This document shows, one piece after another, positions 54,448-61,632 of a stretch of DNA of 64,000 nucleotides; within the stretch, counting starts at the first letter, position 1; each line of letters starts with the position of its first letter. Source of the stretch: Methylocystis sp. Sn-Cys (GTDB lineage Bacteria > Pseudomonadota > Alphaproteobacteria > Rhizobiales > Beijerinckiaceae); NCBI RefSeq assembly GCF_016745395.1, contig NZ_JAERVJ010000003.1, positions 433,565 to 497,564 of the forward strand, written 5' to 3'. The notes under the pieces were generated by a model, which saw nothing but the letters and a program-made list of their open reading frames with translations, searched no databases and had not been told where the DNA came from. The position numbers and the translations under genes were made by a program.

Positions 54448-54476
54448 ATAGAAGGCAGAGGCCCCGTGGCTGTCAA
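54448..54476 (-). promoter_or_regulatory. Sigma-70 promoter of metZ
   Basis: On the minus strand: TTGACA (54476-54471), a 17-base spacer, TTCTAT (54453-54448). Transcription would start about seven bases later, right at the riboswitch. Confidence 0.8.
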
Positions 54477-54555
54477 CGGGCTCGTCTTGCCTTGCGGCGC
54501 AATTTGGCGCTTATGCCTGCGTTAACCGGCTTTGGCCCGGCCGAGGAGGGGAAGA

Positions 54556-55662
54556 ATGAGCGGCGTGCTCTCCAGCCGACAGATACAGGCGATGGCCGAC
54601 AGCGGCGCGATCCAGGTCGCCGCGCCTTTGAGCCGGAATCAAATCCAGCCCGCGAGCCTCGATCTGCGGCTCGGCTCCAAGGCCTATCGCGTGCGCGCGA
54701 GCTTCCTGCCCGGCAAGGAGCGGGGCGTGCGCGATATTCTCTCGGCGCTCGCCTATGACGAAATGTCGCTCGAGGGCGAGGGCGCCATTCTCGAGCGCGG
54801 CTGCGTTTATGTCGTGCCGCTGCTCGAGAGCCTGTCGCTCGGCCAGGATGTTTCGGGCGCGGCCAATCCCAAGAGCTCGACCGGCCGGCTCGACATTTTC
54901 ACGCGGCTCATCACCGACAGGGGCGAGCGCTTCGACGAGGTCGCGCCCGGCTATGATGGGCCGCTTTACGCCGAGGTCTCGCCAAGGAGCTTCTCGGTGC
55001 GCGTGCGCACAGGGTCGAGGCTCAATCAGCTTCGCTTCCGGGCGCGTCCGGCAGGAGCGGGCGGGCAAAGCGGCTTCGCGCTCTCCGATGCGGCGCTCGC
55101 CGAGCTGCACGGCAAGACGCCGCTCGTTGACGGGGCCCTCAATCTGCGCGACGGCGTGGTGCTGCGCGTGGCGCTCGGGGCCGAGGCTTTCGGCGGGATC
55201 ATCGGCTATCGCGCCCAGAAACATACGGATGTGATCGACGTCGACCGGGTCGGCGCCTATCGGGTCGACGATTATTGGGACCTGTTGCCGGCCCGCGGCG
55301 GCAGGTTGATCCTCGATCCGGGCGACTTCTACATTCTCGCCTCGCGCGAGCGTCTGGCGATCCCGCCTGGCCTCGCCGCCGAAATGGCGCCGATGGACGC
55401 CGCAATCGGCGAGTTCCGCGTGCATTACGCCGGCTTCTTCGATCCCGGTTTTGGCGCCGGGCCGGACGGACTCCCCGCTGCGCGCGCCGTGCTGGAGGTC
55501 CGCTCGCGCGAAGTCCCCTTCATATTGGAGGACGGCCAATTCATCGGCCGGCTGGTCTATGAGCGCATGGCCGAGACGCCGGAATCGCTCTACGGCGAGG
55601 AAGGACTTTCGAACTATCAGGGCCAAGGGCTGAAATTGTCGAAACATTTCAGGATCGGATAG
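54556..55662 (+). CDS. dcd: 2'-deoxycytidine 5'-triphosphate deaminase, two-domain form
   Basis: 368 residues, about twice a normal Dcd. The family is the alphaproteobacterial two-domain dCTP deaminase, converting dCTP to dUTP for dTMP supply. Conserved parts: IQPASLDLRLGSKAYRVRAS in the N-terminal half, NPKSSTGRLDIFTRLI, and a second dUTPase-like half with LILDPGDFYILASRERLAIP and GQFIGRLVYERM. GAGGAGGGGAAG precedes ATG 54556. The dUTPase that would use its product is encoded at 31.7 kb. Confidence 0.88.
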   Translation: MSGVLSSRQIQAMADSGAIQVAAPLSRNQIQPASLDLRLGSKAYRVRASFLPGKERGVRDILSALAYDEMSLEGEGAILERGCVYVVPLLESLSLGQDVSGAANPKSSTGRLDIFTRLITDRGERFDEVAPGYDGPLYAEVSPRSFSVRVRTGSRLNQLRFRARPAGAGGQSGFALSDAALAELHGKTPLVDGALNLRDGVVLRVALGAEAFGGIIGYRAQKHTDVIDVDRVGAYRVDDYWDLLPARGGRLILDPGDFYILASRERLAIPPGLAAEMAPMDAAIGEFRVHYAGFFDPGFGAGPDGLPAARAVLEVRSREVPFILEDGQFIGRLVYERMAETPESLYGEEGLSNYQGQGLKLSKHFRIG

Positions 55663-55689
55663 GCGCCGGCGCGCCAGGGGAAAGACGTC

Positions 55690-57090
55690 ATGGTCCTGTC
55701 GGATTTCATCCGCCGGCTGCGGCCGGATCATCTCCTCGGCCAGATTTCCCTCCTGATCCTCGGCTCGATCGTCGTTTATCAGGCGGTCATCGTCCTGATG
55801 CTGCATGTGATGGAGACGGAAGGGCGCCGCCATTACGTTTCCGAAGCGGATTTCCTCACGGGGGTGCTGCTGGCGCTCGACGCCGCGCCCGTTGCGGAAC
55901 GAGACGCGCTTATCCAGAAGATCCACTTCGCCGCGCCCTACGCCAATATTCACATTCGTGACGATCGGCCAGCGGCGCTCGATCCGCAGGACCCCGTCTT
56001 CAAAGCCGAAATCCATCGCATCAATGCGCATCTGACGGGGTTCTCCAAGGCCTTCGAAACGATCCCGCTTCACAATATGCAGGACACTCTGGCGCTGGAG
56101 CTGGAGAAGGGCGGCTACGCCATCCTCTCCGTCGCGCAGCACCGGAAACCCTCGCGCCTTTTGTGGCGTTGGCTCTGGGAGCCGGAGCCGCGCTATCCGA
56201 TCTTCATGACCCGCTGGGCCCGGGTGGGATTCCTTTTCTTCATCAGCGCCTCGGTGATTTTAATCTGGCTGTCGAACTATATTGTCGCGCCCTTGAACGA
56301 GCTGGCCCGGCGCGCCGAGTCCTTCCCGACCAAAGAGGGGCTCGCCTCTCCGCTCGTCGATCGCGGCCCACGCGAAATTCGCGATCTCAACCGGTCGATA
56401 CGGGCGATGAAGGCGCGCATTCTCGCGATGGTGGCCGAACGCACGCATATTCTCGCAGCCGTCAGCCATGATCTGAAGACCATCATCACGCGCATGAGCC
56501 TGCGAACGGAGTTTATCGCCGACGATGATCTGCGCGGCAAAATGCAGAAAGACATCCGCGTCATGGATGCGATGCTGCGCAAGAATTTGGAATATTTGCG
56601 AACCGAAAATCCGCGCGTCGATCACTCGATCATCGATCTCGACAGCGTCATCCAGACAGTTGTGGACGAATTCAACGACCTCGGCCGCGACGTCGTCTAT
56701 TCCTGCGATAAACGGCAGACGATGCGCGGCTCGCTTTCCGATATGCAGCGCGTCTTCACCAATCTCGTGGAGAACGCGACCCGGCACGCCAGGCATGTCG
56801 AAATCGAGGTTTCCGAGATTTCCGGCAATATGATCCAGATCGACGTGGCGGACGATGGGCCGGGCATCCCCGACGCGTTGAAGGCAAAGGTCTTCGAGCC
56901 CTTCGTGCGCGGCGACATGGCCCGCACGATCAGCGAGCATGGCGGTTTCGGCCTCGGCCTCGCGATTGTGCGTTCGCTTGTCGAAGGGCATGGCGGAAAA
57001 GTGGAAATGCTGGATCGCGCGCCGCACGGGCTGATCGTCCGCGTGACCCTACCGCGCGCCGAATGCGCCGCCGAGCGGGAGAATGCGTGA
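55690..57090 (+). CDS. Orphan sensor histidine kinase
   Basis: 466-residue membrane kinase: helix 1 (LLILGSIVVYQAVIVLMLHV), a ~135-residue periplasmic sensor region, helix 2 (GFLFFISASVILIWLSNYIV), HAMP linker, phospho-acceptor AAVSHDLKTIITRMSLR, and an ATPase domain with N, G1 and G2 boxes (NLVENATRH, VADDGPGIP, GFGLGLAIV). It is EnvZ-like in layout. No response regulator adjoins, and the signal is unknown. It starts 27 bases after dcd. Confidence 0.88.
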   Translation: MVLSDFIRRLRPDHLLGQISLLILGSIVVYQAVIVLMLHVMETEGRRHYVSEADFLTGVLLALDAAPVAERDALIQKIHFAAPYANIHIRDDRPAALDPQDPVFKAEIHRINAHLTGFSKAFETIPLHNMQDTLALELEKGGYAILSVAQHRKPSRLLWRWLWEPEPRYPIFMTRWARVGFLFFISASVILIWLSNYIVAPLNELARRAESFPTKEGLASPLVDRGPREIRDLNRSIRAMKARILAMVAERTHILAAVSHDLKTIITRMSLRTEFIADDDLRGKMQKDIRVMDAMLRKNLEYLRTENPRVDHSIIDLDSVIQTVVDEFNDLGRDVVYSCDKRQTMRGSLSDMQRVFTNLVENATRHARHVEIEVSEISGNMIQIDVADDGPGIPDALKAKVFEPFVRGDMARTISEHGGFGLGLAIVRSLVEGHGGKVEMLDRAPHGLIVRVTLPRAECAAERENA

Positions 57091-57148
57091 AGAGCGCGCC
57101 CTCGCGCCCGTTGAAACCCGGCCGCACAAGCGCTACACATGGAATCGC

Positions 57149-57223
57149 GCGGGCGTAGTTCAGTGGTAGAACGACAGCTTCCCAAGCTGTATGTCGAGGG
57201 TTCGATTCCCTTCGCCCGCTCCA
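57149..57223 (+). tRNA. tRNA-Gly (anticodon CCC)
   Basis: Full cloverleaf: acceptor GCGGGCG / CGCCCGC, D arm GTTC/GAAC, anticodon stem ACAGC/GCTGT with loop TTCCCAA (anticodon CCC at 57181-57183), T arm with TTCGATT, discriminator T and encoded CCA. A short T-run follows at 57224-57228. Confidence 0.96.
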
Positions 57224-57256
57224 TTTTTCCTGAGCATCCCAATCGTTTATTGCGTT

Positions 57257-57275
57257 ACGGCTGACTTAGCCGTTT
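57257..57275 (+). terminator. Weak hairpin after tRNA-Gly
   Basis: ACGGCT-GACTT-AGCCGT followed by TT. Possibly the tRNA terminator, though the T-run is short. Confidence 0.35.
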
Positions 57276-57299
57276 CCCTCCCCGAAAGAAGGGCTCACC

Positions 57300-57542
57300 G
57301 TGAGCCGTCGCCTTGACGAAATGCGCAGCCGCCCGGCCGGTGACTGGCGAATCGACGATATTGCGGCCTTGTGCCGCGAGTTCGGCATCCTATGCGCGCC
57401 GCCGCGGGGCGGGGGCTCCCATTATAAGGTCGCGCATCCCAGGGTGGCGGAAAAGCTCACAATTCCTTCCAAGCGGCCTATCAAAGCGGTATATATCCGC
57501 AAGCTCGTCGCCTTTGTCGATGCAGTCAGGACTTTGCCATGA
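57300..57542 (+). CDS. hicA: HicA-type toxin
   Basis: 80-residue double-stranded RNA-binding-fold mRNA interferase of a type II toxin-antitoxin pair. The active-site histidine is in GGGSHYKVAHP, and the end KAVYIRKLVAFVDA fits HicA. GTG 57300 start after AGAAGGG. At 80 residues it is slightly longer than typical HicA. It overlaps hicB by four bases (ATGA). Confidence 0.85.
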   Translation: MSRRLDEMRSRPAGDWRIDDIAALCREFGILCAPPRGGGSHYKVAHPRVAEKLTIPSKRPIKAVYIRKLVAFVDAVRTLP

Positions 57543-57769
57543 GGGTCGAGCCAACCGATTATCCGCTCATCGTCCAGCCGCTTTCCGCGGAGGATGGCGG
57601 CGGGTTCGTAGCGATCGTCCCGGATCTTCCCGGCTGCATGTCAGATGGCGAGACGCCGGAGGAAGCGGTGACGAATGCGCGTGACGCCATTCTCACCTGG
57701 ATCGAAGCCGCGCGTGATCTGGGCCACCCGGTCCCGCCTCCTTCCCGCCATGTGGCGCTGGCGAGTTGA
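57539..57769 (+). CDS. hicB: HicB-type antitoxin
   Basis: 76 residues with the HicB ribonuclease-H-like N-terminal fold: FVAIVPDLPGCMSDGETPEEAVTNARDAI. It is short and lacks the C-terminal helix-turn-helix or RHH DNA-binding domain of longer HicBs, so autoregulation may differ. It is coupled to hicA. Confidence 0.85.
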   Translation: MRVEPTDYPLIVQPLSAEDGGGFVAIVPDLPGCMSDGETPEEAVTNARDAILTWIEAARDLGHPVPPPSRHVALAS

Positions 57770-57846
57770 GGCCATGACCCATCTCTAAGCTCGCCGCGTT
57801 CAACGCGCAGTCGGCGGTAACAATCGGCGACGCGCTGCGCGATCCC

Positions 57847-57882
57847 TGACGCCGGGACTTTCCCGCTTTCACGGGAATGACA
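57847..57882. repeat. Partial F3-like repeat end
   Basis: TGACGCCGGGACTTTCCCGC followed by TTTCACGGGAATGACAT: a short palindrome resembling F3 outer arms without the central part. Upstream of aroA. Confidence 0.4.
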
Positions 57883-57946
57883 TCGCGCGGCCGCCCGGCT
57901 AGAAGACGGCGGGACAGTTCCGCATTCTTCGCTAAGGATCACGTCA

Positions 57947-59287
57947 TTGGACGCCGCCACCCATGCTCCCGCTGCGCCGCTGAGCGCCGTCGCTTCTGGC
58001 CCGCTCTCGGGCCGCGTGCGGCCGCCCGGGGACAAATCCGTCTCGCATCGCGCCATGATATTTGGCCTTCTCGCCGTGGGGGAGACGAAGATCGACGGAC
58101 TTTTGGAGGGCGAGGACGTGCTGCGCACGGCGCAGGCGGCGCGCCAGCTCGGCGCCAAGGTGGTACGGCATGCGCCGGGAAGCTGGAGCGTGTGGGGGGC
58201 GGGGCTCGGCTCGCTTTTGCAGCCGACCGAGACGCTCGATTTCGGTAATGCCGGGACCGGCTCGCGGCTGATGATGGGCGTCGTGGCCGGCCATCCGATC
58301 GTCGCGCGGTTCGACGGCGACGCTTCGCTGCGCAAGCGTCCGATGAAGCGCATTCTCGATCCGCTGGCGCTCCAGGGCGCGCAGCTCTTGGAGCAGGCCG
58401 AAGGCGGCCGTCTGCCGCTCGTTTTGCAGGGCTCCGCCGAGCCGCTGCCGGTGGAATATAAAACCCCCGTCGCCTCGGCGCAGATCAAGTCGGCCGTGCT
58501 GCTCTGCGGGCTCAACTCGCCCGGCCGCACCGTGGTGATCGAGGCCGAGGCGTCGCGCGACCACACCGAAAAAATGCTCGCCCATTTCGGCGCGACGGTG
58601 ACGAGCGAGCTGCACGGTCCGCATGGGCGCAAGATCACGCTCGAAGGCCGCCCCGAGCTTATAGCGCGCCCCGTGCGCGTGCCGGCCGATCCGTCTTCGG
58701 CCGCCTTTCCGCTAGTCGCGGCGCTGATCGTTCCCGGCTCCGACATTGTCGTCGAAGGCGTGATGACCAATCCGCTGCGTAGCGGTCTGCTCACAACGCT
58801 CATCGAAATGGGCGCGGATATTTCTCTCGACAACAAGCGAGAGGAGGGCGGCGAGGAAGTCGCCGACGTGCGCGCGCGCTATTCGGCCCTAAACGGCGTC
58901 GACGTGCCGGCCGAACGCGCGCCCTCGATGATCGACGAATATCCAATCCTCGCCGTCGCCGCGGCCTTTGCCAGAGGCGAGACGCGCATGCGCGGCCTCT
59001 CCGAATTGCGCGTGAAGGAATCGGACCGCCTCGCCGCCATCGCCGCCGGGTTGAAGGCCAATGGCGTCGACTGCGAGATTATCGGCGACGATCTCATCGT
59101 GCGCGGCGGCGCTGTGGCCGGCGGCGGCGTGGTCGAGACGCATCTCGACCATCGCATCGCCATGAGTTTCCTCGTCATGGGCTTGGCCGCGAAGAACAAG
59201 GTGACAGTCGACGACGAGACCATGATCGCGACGAGCTTCCCGTCCTTTCGCGCGCTGATGGAAGGCCTGGGAGCGCGATTCGCGTGA
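57947..59287 (+). CDS. aroA: EPSP synthase, class II type
   Basis: 3-phosphoshikimate 1-carboxyvinyltransferase of aromatic amino-acid synthesis. It has 446 residues from TTG 57947, supported by AAGGA at 57934-57938. The sequence follows the Agrobacterium CP4 class II pattern throughout ([46 protein letters not shown]). At the inhibitor-discriminating position, where CP4 has alanine (GNAATG), this protein has glycine (GNAGTG, residue 103). It overlaps cmk by four bases. Confidence 0.95.
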   Translation: MDAATHAPAAPLSAVASGPLSGRVRPPGDKSVSHRAMIFGLLAVGETKIDGLLEGEDVLRTAQAARQLGAKVVRHAPGSWSVWGAGLGSLLQPTETLDFGNAGTGSRLMMGVVAGHPIVARFDGDASLRKRPMKRILDPLALQGAQLLEQAEGGRLPLVLQGSAEPLPVEYKTPVASAQIKSAVLLCGLNSPGRTVVIEAEASRDHTEKMLAHFGATVTSELHGPHGRKITLEGRPELIARPVRVPADPSSAAFPLVAALIVPGSDIVVEGVMTNPLRSGLLTTLIEMGADISLDNKREEGGEEVADVRARYSALNGVDVPAERAPSMIDEYPILAVAAAFARGETRMRGLSELRVKESDRLAAIAAGLKANGVDCEIIGDDLIVRGGAVAGGGVVETHLDHRIAMSFLVMGLAAKNKVTVDDETMIATSFPSFRALMEGLGARFA

Positions 59288-59916
59288 GCTTCATCATCGC
59301 CATCGACGGGCCGGCGGCCTCCGGCAAGGGCACGCTCGCCCGCAAGCTCGCCGCGCATTACGGCCTGCCGCATCTCGACACGGGCCTGCTCTATCGCGCC
59401 ACCGCTTGCGCTCTGCTCGACGAGGGCCTGCCGCTCGACGACGTCGATGCGGCGGTGGAGGCCGCGCGCGGGCTGTCGCTGACTGATTTCGACGAGACGC
59501 GCCTGCGGGCGCGCGATATGGGCGAGGCGGCCTCGGTTGTCGCCGCCATGCCGGCCGTTCGCGCAGCGCTCGTCGATATGCAGCGGGCTTTCGCCGCGCG
59601 GCCCGAGGGAGCCGTGCTCGACGGCCGCGACATCGGCACGGTTATCTGTCCGGCCGCGCGGGTGAAGATTTTCGTCACGGCGTCGCCCGAGACGCGCGCC
59701 CAGCGCCGCGCTTTGGAGCTCGCCGGGCGCGGCGAAGAGGTGGATTACAACGCGATTCTCGATGATGTGCGCAAACGCGACGCCCGCGATAGCGAACGCA
59801 GCGCCGCGCCCTTGAAGGCGGCGGCGGACGCCGTGACGCTCGATAGCAGTGAACTCGACCGCGACCAAGTATTTGCGGTGGCGCTCGAGATTGCGGAGCG
59901 GGCGCGCAATGCGTGA
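59284..59916 (+). CDS. cmk: Cytidylate kinase
   Basis: (d)CMP kinase, 210 residues. P-loop [19 protein letters not shown] at residues 4-22, the CMP-binding GLLYRATA, and [23 protein letters not shown] start overlapping the aroA stop (GTGA). In many relatives rpsA follows aroA-cmk; here it does not. Confidence 0.95.
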   Translation: MSFIIAIDGPAASGKGTLARKLAAHYGLPHLDTGLLYRATACALLDEGLPLDDVDAAVEAARGLSLTDFDETRLRARDMGEAASVVAAMPAVRAALVDMQRAFAARPEGAVLDGRDIGTVICPAARVKIFVTASPETRAQRRALELAGRGEEVDYNAILDDVRKRDARDSERSAAPLKAAADAVTLDSSELDRDQVFAVALEIAERARNA

Positions 59917-59950
59917 CAGGCGTCGATGATAAGAAGAACGCCAATGAAAA

Positions 59951-59972
59951 AGGGAGGCCCGAAGGCCTCCCC
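59951..59972 (-). terminator. Intrinsic terminator oriented to the minus strand
   Basis: On the minus strand, GGGAGGCC-TTCG-GGCCTCCC is followed by TTTTT: a textbook terminator with UUCG loop. On the plus strand the stem is followed by CCGTCG, so it would not terminate cmk. No minus-strand gene ends here. Confidence 0.7.
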
Positions 59973-60030
59973 GTCGATGAAAATGTCTCGAAATACGGCG
60001 CTGATGTAATCAACACTAAGCCTAAGGGTC

Positions 60031-60048
60031 ATCACCCATTTGGGTGAT
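60031..60048. promoter_or_regulatory. 18-base dyad upstream of gluQ
   Basis: ATCACCCA-TT-TGGGTGAT, arms perfect over eight bases, 22 bases before the gluQ start. It is operator-like, and could equally control a minus-strand transcript running to the terminator at 59951. Confidence 0.45.
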
Positions 60049-60070
60049 ATCGGCGCTGGAAAGGCGAAGC

Positions 60071-60964
60071 ATGAGTGAGCGTCGGGTCTTCCGTTTCGCG
60101 CCCTCGCCAAACGGCTATCTGCATCTTGGCCATGCCTATTCCGCTCTGCTCAATTTTACTCTCGCGCGCGATTGCGGCGGCCGTTTTCTGCTGCGCATCG
60201 AGGATATCGATCTGGGACGCGCGCGGCCGGCGTTCGAGGCGGCGATCCATGAAGATCTCGCCTGGCTCGGGCTCGAATGGGAAAGGCCCGTACGCCGCCA
60301 GTCCGAGCATTTCGAGGATTATGCCGCGGCATTGGAGTCGCTGGGCGCCATGGGCTTGCTTTACGCCTGCGATTGCAAGCGCTCGGACATCGGCCGCTTC
60401 GCCGCCGCGCATTCCGATTGGCCCCGCGATCCGGACGGCGCGCCGCTTTATCCGGGAACCTGCCGGGACAAACCCCGGCGCCCGGCGCGCGAGGTTTTGG
60501 CCGAGGGCGGCTCCGCGTTGCGGCTCGACATGAGGAAAGCGGCGGCGCTGGCCGGGGAGGGGCTCTTTTGGCGGGAGCGCTGCGCCCCTGGGCGTGCGCC
60601 CGATTCGACGGCCCCCGAGGCAGAGGAAGGATTTTCACTTATGCGCGCCGACCCCGCGCAATGGGGCGACGTGGCGCTCGCGCGCAAGGACACGCCCGCC
60701 AGCTATCACATTGCAGTTGTCGTCGACGATGCGCTGCAGGGCGTGACGGACGTGGTGCGCGGGCGTGATCTATTCTTCGCGACAAGCCTGCACCGCCTGT
60801 TGCAGAAGCTGCTACGTCTGCCCGAGCCGCGCTACTTTCATCATGAGCTGATTCTCGACGACGCTGGCGAGAAGCTCGCAAAGAGCCGCAGTTCCACCAC
60901 GCTGCGCGCGCTCAGGGACGCCGGGGTAAGCGCCGCGGAGGTGTGGCGAAAACTCGGATTTTAG
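60071..60964 (+). CDS. gluQ: Glutamyl-Q tRNA(Asp) synthetase
   Basis: Truncated GluRS paralogue that glutamylates queuosine in tRNA(Asp). It has 297 residues from ATG 60071, ending before any anticodon-binding domain. HIGH-like motif FAPSPNGYLHLGHAYSAL, zinc-ligand cysteines CDCKRSD and TCRDK, and the KLAKS signature (KMSKS equivalent). GGAAAGGCGA precedes the start. Confidence 0.92.
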   Translation: MSERRVFRFAPSPNGYLHLGHAYSALLNFTLARDCGGRFLLRIEDIDLGRARPAFEAAIHEDLAWLGLEWERPVRRQSEHFEDYAAALESLGAMGLLYACDCKRSDIGRFAAAHSDWPRDPDGAPLYPGTCRDKPRRPAREVLAEGGSALRLDMRKAAALAGEGLFWRERCAPGRAPDSTAPEAEEGFSLMRADPAQWGDVALARKDTPASYHIAVVVDDALQGVTDVVRGRDLFFATSLHRLLQKLLRLPEPRYFHHELILDDAGEKLAKSRSSTTLRALRDAGVSAAEVWRKLGF

Positions 60965-61081
60965 ACGCCCGGCGTTTGCGGCTGCAGCCGTTTCGCCCGA
61001 CGTGCGCGTCCGCACGACGCTCCAACGCCCCTGTAGCTACATTGGCTTCATCGCGTTTCTCTTGGGGCAAGGAGAAAAACA

Positions 61082-61354
61082 ATGTTTGCAGCCATCCGTC
61101 GCATTATCGAGCGGGAAACAAAGCTCGCCGTTCCGGCCGCGCGCCTCACGCCGCACGCCAATCTTTATGATCTCGGGCTGACCCCTTTCGGGGCGGTTCT
61201 CGTGCTGGTCGCCATCGAGCGCGAATTCAAGATCGAGTTTACACGCGCGTTGTTGACGCGCGAGACCGCCGCCTCGATGGCCTCGATCGCTCATGCGATC
61301 GACAGCCTGCAGACCCCGTCGCCAGCGGCCGAAACGCCGCGCTGCGCCGCGTAA
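61082..61354 (+). CDS. Acyl-carrier-like protein lacking the prosthetic-group serine (1)
   Basis: 90 residues with the ACP four-helix pattern: IRRIIERETKLAVPAARLTP, ANLYDLGLTPFGAVLVLVAI, EREFKIEFTRALLTRE. In carrier proteins the second helix starts at (D)S(L), with Ser carrying phosphopantetheine; here the spot reads GLTPF, with Pro35 where Ser belongs. It is preceded by AAGGAGAAAAAC. It is paired with a paralogue 20 bases downstream. Confidence 0.75.
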   Translation: MFAAIRRIIERETKLAVPAARLTPHANLYDLGLTPFGAVLVLVAIEREFKIEFTRALLTRETAASMASIAHAIDSLQTPSPAAETPRCAA

Positions 61355-61374
61355 AATAGCGGGAGACAGGGGCA

Positions 61375-61632
61375 ATGTTTTCCACCATCAGGCGCATTAT
61401 CGATCGGGAGGGGCGGCTCCCCATCGCCGCCGCCGATCTGGCGCCAAAAGCCGATTTGTTCGCCTCTGGGCTCACGCCCTATTGCGCCGTGCGGATCATG
61501 CTCGCGCTGGAGCGCGAGTTCGGCGTCCAATTTCCGCGCCATGCGATGAAGCGGGAGACGATGCGATCGCTCGAATCGATCGAGCAGGCGCTCCGCCTCG
61601 CGCTATCCGTCGCACCGGTCACTGGGGCTTGA
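61375..61632 (+). CDS. Acyl-carrier-like protein lacking the prosthetic-group serine (2)
   Basis: 85 residues, paralogue of the preceding gene (shared MF-x2-IRRII-x-RE start and ALEREF-x-x-xF core). The key position again has proline: SGLTPYCAVRIML. Both copies have lost the serine the same way, suggesting a selected non-carrier function in place of decay. It converges with the M23 peptidase gene with no spacer. Confidence 0.75.
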   Translation: MFSTIRRIIDREGRLPIAAADLAPKADLFASGLTPYCAVRIMLALEREFGVQFPRHAMKRETMRSLESIEQALRLALSVAPVTGA

